Counted from the stretch's first letter, positions 53,984-63,340 are shown. The stretch: DNA of 64,000 bases from Nitrospirae bacterium YQR-1 (GCA_039908095.1 JAMOBJ010000002.1:149331-213330); one strand, 5' to 3'. The notes: generated from the letters alone by a model not told the origin. Numbers and translations are program-made.

Positions 53984-54463
53984 ATGGTATCAAAAAAAAC
54001 ACATTTTAGTACTACATATAGCACTATAAGTCATAAAGACAGAGCTTTGTTGTATGAAATGATAGAAAAAGAGCGTTTGCAGCAGGAAAAAAAACCAATA
54101 CCTGAAAATTCTGATAAAGAAATACATTTTCGATTAAAAAACACTGATGACATGGATAAGTTTACGAAGACTTTATTTGAAAATAAAATTCCACATTCTT
54201 TTTGCGGAAATGGAATATTTTGTACTGACAGAGAAAATAAAGAAAAACTTGAACAATTGGGCTATGAATTTGAAAATGCAAGGGTTATAAATTTAAGTGA
54301 CTTATCATTAGAAGAAAGAGTAAATCTAAAGAGAAAATCCCATGATAAATGGTTTGAAACCCGTGAAGCCTCAATAAAGAAGCTTCTGTATGAATATGGT
54401 ATTTTGTCACAAAAACACATTAAAAGCAAAATAATTATCCGTCAATCCCTTAATTATTTATGA
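53984..54463 (+). CDS. Hypothetical protein
   Basis: A 159-residue charged, mostly helical protein starting MVSKKTHFSTTYSTISHKDR. It has a mixed middle part (EIHFRLKNTDDMDKFTKTLF and IPHSFCGNGIFCTDRENKEK) and a basic C-terminus. It has no membrane segment or recognised motif. The start is ATG 53984 with GAGGACATAGAGACA upstream. The AT-rich base composition differs from the flanking genes and suggests transfer. No family is recognised. Confidence 0.5.
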   Translation: MVSKKTHFSTTYSTISHKDRALLYEMIEKERLQQEKKPIPENSDKEIHFRLKNTDDMDKFTKTLFENKIPHSFCGNGIFCTDRENKEKLEQLGYEFENARVINLSDLSLEERVNLKRKSHDKWFETREASIKKLLYEYGILSQKHIKSKIIIRQSLNYL

Positions 54464-54470
54464 CAATCCT

Positions 54471-54478
54471 GTTATAAT
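54471..54478 (+). promoter_or_regulatory. Extended -10 element abutting the HD-domain gene
   Basis: TGTTATAAT ends six bases before the GTG at 54484. With a normal -10 to start distance the transcript would begin at or next to the start codon, so the message may be leaderless. No -35 box is clear. Confidence 0.35.
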
Positions 54479-54483
54479 GTTCT

Positions 54484-54987
54484 GTGGACGAAAACGAGAT
54501 TGCTCTGCTGAGAGCCGCCAATGTTGCCGGCAATGTGATTGAACATTGCCTGAGTGTTAAGGAAAAGGCAGTGGAGATTGCCGGCAGAGTTAAAATCTAT
54601 GTCAACTCTGAGATTATCAGAGTGGGGGCTCTCCTTCATGATATTGGTAGAGGGAAAACACATGGATTAGACCATGCGTTTGTGGGTGCTGAAATGGCCA
54701 AAGAGCTAGGATTACAAGCCGAGATTGTAAAAATAATTCAACGGCACATAGGGGCAGGATTACCGAAAGAGGAGGCCGTATCGCTTGGACTTCCACCATG
54801 TAATTACATCCCCGAAACACCTGCAGAAAAAATTGTATCCTATGCCGATAATCTCACAACAGGCAGCAAAATCGTGGATTTCGAAGCCGCCCTTGCAAGA
54901 TTTAAAAAAATCCTCGGACAGGACCACCCCGCAATTATGCGTTTTATCTTACAACACAGAGAAATAACATCATGGATGGAAAAATAG
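54484..54987 (+). CDS. HD-domain (HDIG, TIGR00295-like) protein
   Basis: The 167-residue protein carries an HD phosphohydrolase domain. Metal ligands are visible in VIEHCLSV, GALLHDIGRGKTHGLDHAF, KIIQRHIGAG and IVSYADNLT. It resembles a small HDIG family known from archaea and some bacteria whose substrate (probably a nucleotide or phosphate ester) is not established. The start is GTG 54484 with no ribosome binding site, six bases after a -10-like box. Its end overlaps the msbA-like gene by 16 bases. Confidence 0.8.
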   Translation: MDENEIALLRAANVAGNVIEHCLSVKEKAVEIAGRVKIYVNSEIIRVGALLHDIGRGKTHGLDHAFVGAEMAKELGLQAEIVKIIQRHIGAGLPKEEAVSLGLPPCNYIPETPAEKIVSYADNLTTGSKIVDFEAALARFKKILGQDHPAIMRFILQHREITSWMEK

Positions 54988-56708
54988 CGGCGATGTCGGC
55001 TTACAGAAAAATTGTGGCTCTTACAAAACCCTACTGGGGGCAGACCTTTCTTGCCCTCTCCTTCGGGCTTATGGTCTCCGCTGTTATGGGTGCAATCGCA
55101 TGGCTTGTCAAACCTGCTCTTGATATTGTGTTCGTACAAAAAAACTATGAATATCTTAAGTACTTTCCCATAGCCGTTATTATGCTTTTTACAATTAAGG
55201 GGATATTGCATTTTTTTCAACAGTACCTTATGAAGCGCGCAGGGTTATCCCTGATACGAGACACTCAAAACAAGCTGCATAACCATATCCTCTACATGCC
55301 GGTTAAGTATTTCGACAAGGAGGCCTCCGGCATTTTAATGTCGCGGGTAATTAACGATGTTGATAAAATAAGCGCCATATTTGCCGAGGTGCTGAGGGCT
55401 GCAATCATCGAGATACCTAAAATATTTGTCCTGATGGGTATAGCTTTTTACAGAAAATGGGATGTAACTCTTGTTAATCTGCTGCTTGTGCCGATATTTG
55501 CCTATAGTGCCAAAAAAATCGGCAAAAAAGTAAAACAGCGCAGCCATGAGGCTCAAAAGAGCGTTTCATATCTGACCCACAGGCTTTCAGAGTCTATTAC
55601 CGGAAACAGAGTTATCAAAGTCTTTAACCGTCAACCTCTCAGAAATGAAAAATACATAGCAGACAACAATAAGGTCTTCCGGGATAATGTTAAAGCAATC
55701 AGACTTAAGGAACTGAATAAACTGGTAATTGACACAATGACCGGTATTGCCATAGGGTTTGTTCTGATATACGGAGGCAGACAGGTAGTGGCAGGGAGTG
55801 TGACTCCTGGAGACTTTGCCTCCATTCTGACCGCTATATACCTGGTATTTAGTCCGGTTAAACAAGTCGGGGAATCCTACACGACTCTTCAGGGCATAAG
55901 AGCATCGCTTGAGCGCATTGACCACGTATTTGACACTGCGGCGGAGGAAAACGGCAATATTAAAATCAACGGTTTTAAGGAAAACATTACTTTTGAAAAT
56001 GTATCTTTTAAATATGTCAACGAACATCAGTATATCCTGAAAAACATAAACCTCACTATCAGGCAGGGGGAGGTAATAGCACTTGTGGGGCCTAGTGGTG
56101 CCGGTAAGACCTCACTCATACACCTTATCCCGAAATTTTATAAACCCACAGAGGGGCGGATTACCATTGACGGGACCGACATTGCAGATTTGGACATTGC
56201 CTCTTTGAGAGAGTTGATAGGGATTGTAAGCCAGGATATACTGCTTTTTAATGAAACCATAAGAGAGAACATTTTATTTGGAAAGCCGGAGGCTACGGAG
56301 GAAGAGATAAAAACGGCGGCAACCCTGGCTTATGCCGATGAATTTATAGACAAACTACCGGAGGGTTATGAAAGCATTCTTGGCGACCGCGGTCTAAACC
56401 TCTCGGGAGGACAAAGGCAGCGCATTGCAATAGCGCGGGCGGTGCTTAAAAATCCGCCGATTTTAATACTTGATGAGGCAACATCGTCTCTTGATTCCGT
56501 TTCGGAATCTTTGGTTCAAAAGGCCCTTGAGACTCTTATGAAAGACAGAACTACCATAGTGGTGGCCCACAGACTTTCCACAATAAAAAACTCCGACAGA
56601 ATAGCAGTTATCAAAGACGGTGAAATTGTAGGGGCCGGAACACACGAAACCCTGTTACAATCTAACGATGCCTATCAAACCCTATACAGTACGTTTGCAC
56701 TGTCATAA
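54972..56708 (+). CDS. msbA: MsbA-like lipid A/polysaccharide ABC exporter
   Basis: A 578-residue half-transporter with six membrane helices (residues about 20-320) fused to an ATPase. Walker A is GPSGAGKTS (about 373), with Q-loop IGIVSQDILLFNETI, signature LNLSGGQRQRIAIARA, Walker B ILILDEATSSLD and switch VVAHRLSTI. It would flip lipid A-core or other lipid-linked glycans across the inner membrane. ATG 54972 overlaps the previous gene; ATG 54993 is an alternative. It precedes the rml operon, in keeping with surface polysaccharide export. Confidence 0.88.
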   Translation: MDGKIAAMSAYRKIVALTKPYWGQTFLALSFGLMVSAVMGAIAWLVKPALDIVFVQKNYEYLKYFPIAVIMLFTIKGILHFFQQYLMKRAGLSLIRDTQNKLHNHILYMPVKYFDKEASGILMSRVINDVDKISAIFAEVLRAAIIEIPKIFVLMGIAFYRKWDVTLVNLLLVPIFAYSAKKIGKKVKQRSHEAQKSVSYLTHRLSESITGNRVIKVFNRQPLRNEKYIADNNKVFRDNVKAIRLKELNKLVIDTMTGIAIGFVLIYGGRQVVAGSVTPGDFASILTAIYLVFSPVKQVGESYTTLQGIRASLERIDHVFDTAAEENGNIKINGFKENITFENVSFKYVNEHQYILKNINLTIRQGEVIALVGPSGAGKTSLIHLIPKFYKPTEGRITIDGTDIADLDIASLRELIGIVSQDILLFNETIRENILFGKPEATEEEIKTAATLAYADEFIDKLPEGYESILGDRGLNLSGGQRQRIAIARAVLKNPPILILDEATSSLDSVSESLVQKALETLMKDRTTIVVAHRLSTIKNSDRIAVIKDGEIVGAGTHETLLQSNDAYQTLYSTFALS

Positions 56709-56778
56709 TATATATTCTCATTAGAGCAATAAATTTTTTCTAAAAAGAAATCCGGCAATAAAATATTTAAACCATATT

Positions 56779-56787
56779 TGGTATAAT
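56779..56787 (+). promoter_or_regulatory. Extended -10 promoter of the rml operon
   Basis: TGGTATAAT is a perfect extended -10 sequence about 64 bases before rmlA. No -35 box is clear. Confidence 0.45.
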
Positions 56788-56850
56788 ATAGAGATTGTGT
56801 GAAAAACCTGAGTATGTTAAAATGAAAACGATGAAAGGACTGTGGCTTAA

Positions 56851-57918
56851 ATGAAAGCTCTTATATTAAGCGGTGGACAGGGCACAAGGTTGCGTCCTCT
56901 GACTCACACTATAGCAAAGCAACTCGTCCCGGTAGCCGGAAAACCGATACTGTGGTATGTGTTAAACCACATATCCGAAGCACGGATTAAAAATACCGGT
57001 GTTATTATCTCCCCTGAGACCGGCCAAAACGTTAAGGACTATATACAGGATGGAGCGCAGTGGGGACTAAAACCCCGCTTTATTGTGCAGAAAAAACCTG
57101 CCGGCCTTGCACATGCTGTTTTAACGGCCAGGAATTTTCTCGGAAACGATGACTTTGTTATGTATTTAGGTGATAATCTTCTCAGTGAGGGAGTAAAGAA
57201 CGCAATAGAGCGGTTTAAGAAGAAAAAACCAGAGGCTCTGATATTTCTTAAACGTGTTGAAGACCCTAAACGCTTTGGAGTGGCACGGCTTGATAAAGAG
57301 GGCAAGGTGGTGGAGCTGATAGAAAAGCCTGAAAACCCTCCCTCTAATTTAGCCCTTGTCGGTGTCTATATATTTACAAATAAAATTTTTGATGCAATAG
57401 CAAGGATAAAACCCTCAAAAAGGGGCGAGCTTGAAATTACCGATGCCATTCAGGAGTTAATCAATATGGGATATGCCGTGGATAGCCAGGTACTGGAGAG
57501 CTGGTGGCTTGACACAGGTAAAAAGGACGATCTCCTTGAGGCCAACACCATAGTGCTGGATGAGTACATAAAACATGACATTGCAGGCGTGGTTGATGCG
57601 CTTAGCCGTATAACCGGAAGGGTTACGATAGAGGAAGGCACGGTGATAATAAACAGCCATATGCGAGGTCCCATTAAAATAGGGAGAAATGCACGAATTG
57701 AGAACTCCTTTATCGGCCCGCACACAAGCATAGGGGATGAGACTACTATAAGAGACTCAGCCATTGAGCACTCTGTAATACTCAGTAATTCCTCTATAGA
57801 GGGTATAGAACGCCTTGAGGACAGCCTGATAGGGCGTAATGCGAGGGTTTTCAAGAATACGTACAGACATACGGCGCTTAGGCTTATGATTAGCGACGAT
57901 ACCGTGGTGGAGGTTTAA
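56851..57918 (+). CDS. rmlA: Glucose-1-phosphate thymidylyltransferase, long form
   Basis: The 355-residue enzyme makes dTDP-glucose from dTTP and glucose-1-phosphate. The nucleotidyltransferase start MKALILSGGQGTRLRPLTHT, VMYLGDNLL and the EKPENPPSNLALVGVYIF loop are present. The extra C-terminal left-handed beta-helix repeats (GRVTIEEGTVIINSHMRGPI) mark the long RmlA form. The start is ATG 56851 with AAAGGA upstream. First gene of the rmlACBD run. Confidence 0.95.
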   Translation: MKALILSGGQGTRLRPLTHTIAKQLVPVAGKPILWYVLNHISEARIKNTGVIISPETGQNVKDYIQDGAQWGLKPRFIVQKKPAGLAHAVLTARNFLGNDDFVMYLGDNLLSEGVKNAIERFKKKKPEALIFLKRVEDPKRFGVARLDKEGKVVELIEKPENPPSNLALVGVYIFTNKIFDAIARIKPSKRGELEITDAIQELINMGYAVDSQVLESWWLDTGKKDDLLEANTIVLDEYIKHDIAGVVDALSRITGRVTIEEGTVIINSHMRGPIKIGRNARIENSFIGPHTSIGDETTIRDSAIEHSVILSNSSIEGIERLEDSLIGRNARVFKNTYRHTALRLMISDDTVVEV

Positions 57919-58380
57919 ATGTATAAGGAAGGAAATATTGAAGGGGTTATTATTAAAGATTTGAAGTTTTTTAACGATGCCCGCGGCTGGCTTGCCGAAC
58001 TTTACAGGGTTGACGAACTACCCGGGGAGCTTGTTCCCGTAATGTCATACATTTCCATGACTAAACCAGGTATTGCCCGCGGCCCTCATGAACATGTTGA
58101 CCAAACTGATCTCTTTATTTTTCTGAGTAATTTCACGCTTTATCTTTGGGACAGAAGGGAAAACTCTCCGACTTATAAAAATAGAATCGTACTGCGGGAC
58201 TCAAAAAACAAGATAGTAACCGTGCCTCCCGGAGTAGTGCACGCATACAAAAATGCCGACACCGTGGATGGTATGGTCATAAACCTTCCCGACAGACTAT
58301 ATGCTGGAGAAGGTAAAAAGGAACCGGTGGATGAAATACGCTGGGAAAATGACAACACATCACCGTATCAATTTGATTAA
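57919..58380 (+). CDS. rmlC: RmlC-like dTDP-sugar 3,5-epimerase (cupin)
   Basis: A 153-residue cupin of the dTDP-4-dehydrorhamnose 3,5-epimerase family, shorter than the usual approximately 180 residues. The start GVIIKDLKFFNDARGWLAEL and the histidine-containing GIARGPHEHVDQTDLF correspond to the RmlC entry and RGxHxQ region. VPPGVVHAYKNAD matches the second active-site strand. The position between rmlA and rmlB supports the rhamnose assignment, although a different 3,5-epimerase or isomerase is possible. Its ATG directly follows the rmlA stop. Confidence 0.8.
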   Translation: MYKEGNIEGVIIKDLKFFNDARGWLAELYRVDELPGELVPVMSYISMTKPGIARGPHEHVDQTDLFIFLSNFTLYLWDRRENSPTYKNRIVLRDSKNKIVTVPPGVVHAYKNADTVDGMVINLPDRLYAGEGKKEPVDEIRWENDNTSPYQFD

Positions 58381-58392
58381 GGGGGCCATATA

Positions 58393-59391
58393 ATGAAAAT
58401 TCTCGTAACCGGCGGCTGTGGTTTTATCGGGTCCAACTTTATCAGGCATATGCTTGGAAAGTACTCCGATTATGAGATTATAAATCTCGATGCGCTAACC
58501 TATGCCGGCAATATGGATAACCTTAAGGATTTAGATAACAAGCGTCTGCGCACAGTCACAGACTCAATTGTAAATGAAGAAGTTGTCGGCACACTAATCA
58601 AAGAGGTGGATGCGGTGGTTGACTTTGCCGCCGAGAGCCACGTTGACCGCTCAATAGCCAATGCAAAACCATTTCTGCAAACTAACATCATCGGGCTGCA
58701 AACTCTTCTTGACGCTGCCATGAAAGCCCCAAACATTAAGCGCTTTGTGCATCTGTCAACTGATGAGGTTTACGGCAGCCTTGAGACACATGACGGTAAG
58801 TTTACGGAAACCACCCCGCTTGACCCAAGGTCTCCGTACTCTGCGTCAAAGGCGGCAGGGGATTTGATCCTTCAGGCATGTAACAAAACCTACGGCTATG
58901 GCGCAATACTGGTAAGACCCTCTAACAACTACGGCCCGTACCAGTTTCCGGAAAAGCTAATTCCTCTTATGATAACAAACCTGATGGAGGGTGGTTCGGT
59001 CCCTGTATATGGCAAGGGTGAAAACGTCAGGGACTGGCTCTTTGTTTTAGATAACTGTGCCGCCATTGATACCATCCTTCACAATGGAAAAGACGGTGAG
59101 GTTTATAACGTTGGCGGGGATTGTGAGCGCAAAAATATAGATATTGTAAAAACCACGCTCGGTTTAATGGGTAAGAACGAATCTCATATAAAGTACGTAA
59201 CGGACAGACCCGGACATGATTTCAGGTATGCTCTGGATAACACAAAAATCACTGCCGAGCTGGGCTGGAAACCTTCCGTAAAGTTTGAGGAAGGTATAGA
59301 GAAAACCATAGAGTGGTACAAGGGAAACCAGTGGTGGTGGCAGCCGCTAAAGAGCCGCCTCAGCCATGAAAGCGGAGGGTTTTGGAAATGA
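58393..59391 (+). CDS. rmlB: dTDP-glucose 4,6-dehydratase
   Basis: A 332-residue extended SDR enzyme converting dTDP-glucose to the 4-keto-6-deoxy sugar. The NAD motif GGCGFIGSNFIRHM, the catalytic HLSTDEVYGSLE, YSASKAAGD with the Tyr-Lys pair, and NNYGPYQFPEKLIPLMI are all canonical. The start is ATG 58393, 12 bases after rmlC. It overlaps rmlD by four bases (ATGA). Confidence 0.96.
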   Translation: MKILVTGGCGFIGSNFIRHMLGKYSDYEIINLDALTYAGNMDNLKDLDNKRLRTVTDSIVNEEVVGTLIKEVDAVVDFAAESHVDRSIANAKPFLQTNIIGLQTLLDAAMKAPNIKRFVHLSTDEVYGSLETHDGKFTETTPLDPRSPYSASKAAGDLILQACNKTYGYGAILVRPSNNYGPYQFPEKLIPLMITNLMEGGSVPVYGKGENVRDWLFVLDNCAAIDTILHNGKDGEVYNVGGDCERKNIDIVKTTLGLMGKNESHIKYVTDRPGHDFRYALDNTKITAELGWKPSVKFEEGIEKTIEWYKGNQWWWQPLKSRLSHESGGFWK

Positions 59392-60257
59392 TGAAAGTCA
59401 TGGTAGTTGGCGCAGGCGGAATGCTTTCCAGCGACTTGGTGCCGTTTTTAAATGAACACGGGCATCAGTGCCGTGGCTTTACTATAGATGAGCTGGATAT
59501 AACTCGCATTGATGCTCTAAGGGAAAGCATTGATAAGACCCAGCCAGATGTTGTTGTCAACTGTGCCGCCTATACAAACGTGGATAAGGCTGAGTCGGAG
59601 CGAGACTTTGCCATGACAGTTAACGCTCTGGGTGTACAAAACCTCTGTATTGTGTGCAATGAAAGGGATATCCCGTTTTGCCATATAAGTACGGACTACG
59701 TCTTTGGAGGCCCTGATGCTCCCTTAAGGAGCACTCCATACACACCGTTTGATGAAACCTGCCCCTCCGGTCAATACGGCTTTACAAAGCTGGCCGGTGA
59801 AAAGTACGTAACATGGCTTATGAGTAAGTTTTATATAATCAGAACAAGCTGGCTTTATGGAAAATATGGCAACAACTTTGTTAAGACAATGCTGCGGCTT
59901 TCACGCCAAAGGCCGGAACTCACTGTCGTTAATGACCAAATAGGCTCTCCCACATGGACAGTCAGTCTTTCAGAGGGAATACGATGCGTGATAGAAAGCG
60001 GTAAGTATGGCATTTACCACGTAACCGACGAAACAGACGGCGGCATAAGCTGGTATAATTTTGCCGTTGAGATATTAAAGCTCAGAGGTATAAGCACACC
60101 GGTAAGGCCGATAACTACGGCTGAGTTTCCCACACCGGCCAGAAGACCCGCCTATTCGGTTTTAGACCTTTCTCAAACAATACTCTGTACAGGTTTCAAA
60201 CCTCTGAGGTGGATGGCGTCTCTGGAGAACTATTTAAAAATAGATATTGATGCATAA
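59388..60257 (+). CDS. rmlD: dTDP-4-dehydrorhamnose reductase
   Basis: A 289-residue SDR enzyme that finishes dTDP-L-rhamnose. It has the NADPH motif VVGAGGMLSSDLV, the VVNCAAYTNVDKAESE block, ISTDYVFGG and YGFTKLAGE with the catalytic Tyr-Lys. SWLYGKYGNNFVKTMLRL and VNDQIGSPTWT follow. ATG at 59388 overlaps the rmlB stop and lies ten bases after GGAGGG; TTG 59382 is an unlikely alternative. Confidence 0.95.
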   Translation: MMKVMVVGAGGMLSSDLVPFLNEHGHQCRGFTIDELDITRIDALRESIDKTQPDVVVNCAAYTNVDKAESERDFAMTVNALGVQNLCIVCNERDIPFCHISTDYVFGGPDAPLRSTPYTPFDETCPSGQYGFTKLAGEKYVTWLMSKFYIIRTSWLYGKYGNNFVKTMLRLSRQRPELTVVNDQIGSPTWTVSLSEGIRCVIESGKYGIYHVTDETDGGISWYNFAVEILKLRGISTPVRPITTAEFPTPARRPAYSVLDLSQTILCTGFKPLRWMASLENYLKIDIDA

Positions 60258-60278
60258 AAAACTAATATCATTAATAAG

Positions 60279-60347
60279 GATGGGGTCAAGGGGGCGAGCT
60301 CCCTTGTGGGAGAGGGTTTAAGGGAGAGGGCAAAGCCCTCTCCCTTA
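60279..60347. terminator. Family-2 repeat with terminator-like hairpin
   Basis: GGGGTCAAGGGGGC with a first small hairpin (GAGCTC core) is followed by TAAGGGAGAGGGC (60319-60331), loop AAA and GCCCTCTCCCTTA (60335-60347). It matches the repeat at 37930 in layout and sequence. It separates rmlD from glf and probably ends the rml transcript. Confidence 0.6.
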
Positions 60348-60360
60348 TAAACAGACACTG

Positions 60361-61470
60361 ATGCCTGAAAAGTATGATTTTATAGTAGCAGGGGCGGGTT
60401 TTGCCGGTGCGGTAAGTGCCGAAAGGCTCGCCTCGCAACTGGATAAAAAAGTCCTGCTTGTTGAGAAACGCTCACACATTGGCGGCAACTCCTATGATTA
60501 CTATGATGAAGCAGGCATTTTAGTTCACAAGTACGGCGCCCACTGTTTTCACACTGTCTATGACGATGTATGGGAGTATGTAAACAGTTTTGTTAGGTTC
60601 AATAATTACGTCCACAGAGTGCTGACTTACGTTGACGGCAAAAAGGTTCCAATCCCTATAAATCTTACAACCGTAAATACGCTGTTGGGTAAGCAATTCT
60701 CGGAGAGCCAACTCAGGGAGTATTTTGATTCTATGAGAATCGCAGTGCCGGAAATTAAAAATTCACGTGATGTTGTTGTCTCTGTTGTGGGAGAGTATTT
60801 TTACGAAAAGTTTTTTAAAAATTATACGTTTAAACAATGGGGAGTATATCCTGATGAACTATCACCGGAGGTGACCAAACGAATACCCATCAGGTATGAC
60901 ACAGATGACAGGTACTTTGGCGATAAACATCAGGGTATGCCTGAGGAGGGTTTTTTTAAACTTTTTGAGAAAATTCTTGACCATAAGAATATAACGGTTG
61001 TCACCGGCACCGACTATAAGGACGTTGTGGGCGACGTAAAGTTTGACAAGATTATTTACACCGGGCCTGTGGACTATTTCTTTGACCACATGCATGGCAG
61101 GCTTCCGTACCGCAGTCAGAGTTTTGAGTTTGAGACCCATGACACAGAGTACTTTCAGGAGGTAGCCGTAGTTAATTACCCTAACGACCATAGGTACACA
61201 AAGATAACGGAAAGTAAACACTTTACATACCAAAAGCATCCTAAAACAACCATAGTGAAGGAATACCCGGAGGCTGAAGGTGAGCCCTATTATCCGATGC
61301 CTATGGAGAGCGCTAAAAAACAATATGAATTATATGCCAAAGAGGCTGAAAAATTAAAAACAGTTTATTTTGCCGGGCGCCTTGCACAGTACCGGTACTA
61401 TAACATGGACCAGGCTATAAAGCAGGCAATTGATCTTGTCGGGGCAATAGCCAAAGGAGAGGGTAAGTGA
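60361..61470 (+). CDS. glf: UDP-galactopyranose mutase
   Basis: The 369-residue flavoenzyme converts UDP-galactopyranose to UDP-galactofuranose. The FAD motif VAGAGFAGAVSAERLA, EKRSHIGGNSYDY, the family-specific YGAHCFHTVYDDVWEYVNSF, and FKNYTFKQWGVYPDELSPEV are visible. The C-terminal GRLAQYRYYNMDQAIKQA is also typical. The start is ATG 60361 just after the family-2 hairpin; no ribosome binding site is evident. It implies galactofuranose in the O-antigen or another surface glycan. Confidence 0.96.
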   Translation: MPEKYDFIVAGAGFAGAVSAERLASQLDKKVLLVEKRSHIGGNSYDYYDEAGILVHKYGAHCFHTVYDDVWEYVNSFVRFNNYVHRVLTYVDGKKVPIPINLTTVNTLLGKQFSESQLREYFDSMRIAVPEIKNSRDVVVSVVGEYFYEKFFKNYTFKQWGVYPDELSPEVTKRIPIRYDTDDRYFGDKHQGMPEEGFFKLFEKILDHKNITVVTGTDYKDVVGDVKFDKIIYTGPVDYFFDHMHGRLPYRSQSFEFETHDTEYFQEVAVVNYPNDHRYTKITESKHFTYQKHPKTTIVKEYPEAEGEPYYPMPMESAKKQYELYAKEAEKLKTVYFAGRLAQYRYYNMDQAIKQAIDLVGAIAKGEGK

Positions 61471-62420
61471 AAATTTTAGTGACAGGCGGCGCCGGTTTTA
61501 TCGGATCAAATGTCGTGGATGGATATATAGAGCAGGGACATGAGGTTGTTGTGATTGATAATTTAAGTACCGGCAAGATGGAAAATTTAAATAAAAGAGC
61601 AAAGTTCTATCTCATGGATTTATGCAGCAAAGAGGTTGGTAAGGTTTTTGAGATAGAAAAACCTGAAATAGTAAACCACCACGGGGCGCAGATATCTGTG
61701 CCGGCCTCAGTGCTGGACCCTGTGTTTGACGCTGACGTAAATATTTTAGGATTTTTAAATATTATGGAGTGCTCCGTAAAGCATGGAGTGCGTAAGTTTA
61801 TTTTTATATCCTCCGGAGGGGCTGTCTATGGTGAGGCGGTAAAGGAGCCTGCAACCGAGAACTCCCCTGCAACTCCACTGTCACCCTATGCAATAACCAA
61901 ACTAACCGCCGAGTATTATTTGAATTTTTATTCCCACCACTACGGGCTTGATTATACGGTTTTAAGGTACGCTAATATCTTTGGTCCCAGGCAAACCCCT
62001 CATGCCGAGGCCGGTGTTGTAGCTATTTTTATGGAAAAACTTATTGCAGGGACACTTCCGGTAATTTATCACTTCCAGGAAGAGCCCGACGGCATGATAA
62101 GAGACTACTGCTATGTTAAAGACATCGTCAGTGCAAACTTAATCGCCCTTACTAAGGGAACGTCTCATATAATAAATATCGGCTCCTCAGTTGAAACAAC
62201 AACGGGGCGGCTCTACAGGGCAATACTACAGTGTGCAAGGGAAAAGGGGTATGCTAAGGAAGACAAATTCAACGAACCTTTAAAGGGGCCGGCGCGTCCC
62301 GGTGATTTAAGAAAAAGCACTATGAATATCTCTAAGGCTGCAACTGTTTTGGGCTGGAGACCATCGTACGATTTGCAGCATGGACTCTCTGAGACTTTTG
62401 GTTTTTATATGGGAAAATAG
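61467..62420 (+). CDS. NAD-dependent sugar epimerase (GalE-like)
   Basis: A 317-residue extended SDR with NAD motif GGAGFIGSNVVDGY, the HHGAQISVPAS stretch of UDP-glucose 4-epimerase relatives, FISSGGAVYGE and the Tyr-Lys pair in SPYAITKLTAEYY. RYANIFGPRQ follows. It most likely interconverts UDP-glucose and UDP-galactose, feeding glf, though other UDP-hexose epimerases are possible. The start GTG 61467 overlaps the glf stop and follows AAGGAGAGGG. Confidence 0.88.
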   Translation: MKILVTGGAGFIGSNVVDGYIEQGHEVVVIDNLSTGKMENLNKRAKFYLMDLCSKEVGKVFEIEKPEIVNHHGAQISVPASVLDPVFDADVNILGFLNIMECSVKHGVRKFIFISSGGAVYGEAVKEPATENSPATPLSPYAITKLTAEYYLNFYSHHYGLDYTVLRYANIFGPRQTPHAEAGVVAIFMEKLIAGTLPVIYHFQEEPDGMIRDYCYVKDIVSANLIALTKGTSHIINIGSSVETTTGRLYRAILQCAREKGYAKEDKFNEPLKGPARPGDLRKSTMNISKAATVLGWRPSYDLQHGLSETFGFYMGK

Positions 62421-62712
62421 TTTCAGAATATATCCGCCCTGAATGACTCACTATCCGCCCTATATCGCGCTATCCTTTTACCAGTGGGCATACACCGCTT
62501 ACACTTTTTGTAAAATGACCGCTGCCCCGAGGCAGGAGCAGTATAAAAGTATCTATCAGGGAGTTTTTTTCTCTTTACAGATTCATCTTTTCTGTTATAA
62601 ACATTTCCTGAGCAAACATTTTTGAGGCCGAACCTGTGTCCGATTAAATCGTGGTTACTCCACTTTCACTACATCTCTAAACTCAATCATCCGCCGAAAA
62701 AACACAATCCAA
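62421..62712. other. Intergenic region after the polysaccharide operon
   Basis: These 292 bases hold a short direct repeat (TATCCGCCCT twice, about 62430-62465) and AT-rich sequence. No gene or clear terminator is supported. Confidence 0.3.
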
Positions 62713-62988
62713 TCAGACTATTACAATTTCCAACTTCTTTCCAAGTGCCGAAGCCACTCGCTCCAGCGTTGAAAGTTTTATGTCCTCGGCATGGTTTTCT
62801 ATACGAGATATCGCCGTCTTCTTAGTATGAAGTCTTAATGCAAGTTCTTCTTGAGTCAAACCAGCATCCTCACGTGCTTGCCGAAGTACCATGCCAACCC
62901 TGAACTTCTCGTATCCTTCTTCATATCCATCAGCGAAATCCGTATCTCTTATCTTTCTTTCGGTTATGTATTTTTTCAAATCACTCAT
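62713..62988 (-). CDS. higA: HigA-like XRE-family antitoxin
   Basis: The 91-residue protein has a helix-turn-helix of the XRE type (LRQAREDAGLTQEELALRLH, then TKKTAISRIENHAEDIKLST), typical of HigA antitoxins that bind their own promoter and neutralise HigB. The start is ATG 62988, overlapping the end of the toxin gene by eight bases. The order toxin then antitoxin is the usual higBA arrangement. Confidence 0.88.
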   Translation of the reverse strand: MSDLKKYITERKIRDTDFADGYEEGYEKFRVGMVLRQAREDAGLTQEELALRLHTKKTAISRIENHAEDIKLSTLERVASALGKKLEIVIV

Positions 62989-63340
62989 GTTTTTTCCTCC
63001 TATTCAAAAAATCTCTCCTGTATCCTTCTGCTTTTTCAATTTCAGATTTTGGTATCTTCCGGCTTTTCTTTATAAAGCCGTTAGTAAGCACAACCATAGA
63101 ATTATCTGCAAAGAAACATAATATCCTATATATATTTGAACCAAATGCTATCCTGCACTCCCATATATCAACTGTCCCTGTGAGTTTCTTGAAATAGCCT
63201 GATGGAACAAATTCCAAATCCTCTAAGAGTTTTAGAACCCACGTTATCTTCTGAACAGCCTTACCTGGCAGTAAATCTAAAAAGTCACGAATTGGACATT
63301 TACCATCTGCTGTTGCGTAGAAGATAACTGTTTTAGTCAT
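62981..63340 (-). CDS. higB: HigB/RelE-type toxin (phage Gp49-like)
   Basis: The 119-residue basic protein has the RelE/HigB fold pattern: a start VIFYATADGKCPIRDFLDLL, a central LTGTVDIWECRIAFGSNIYR and ILCFFADNSMVVLTNGFIKK, then a lysine-rich helix. Such proteins cut mRNA on the ribosome. The start is ATG 63340. With the overlapping antitoxin it makes a type II pair, placed next to the variable surface-polysaccharide operon. Confidence 0.88.
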   Translation of the reverse strand: MTKTVIFYATADGKCPIRDFLDLLPGKAVQKITWVLKLLEDLEFVPSGYFKKLTGTVDIWECRIAFGSNIYRILCFFADNSMVVLTNGFIKKSRKIPKSEIEKAEGYRRDFLNRRKKHE

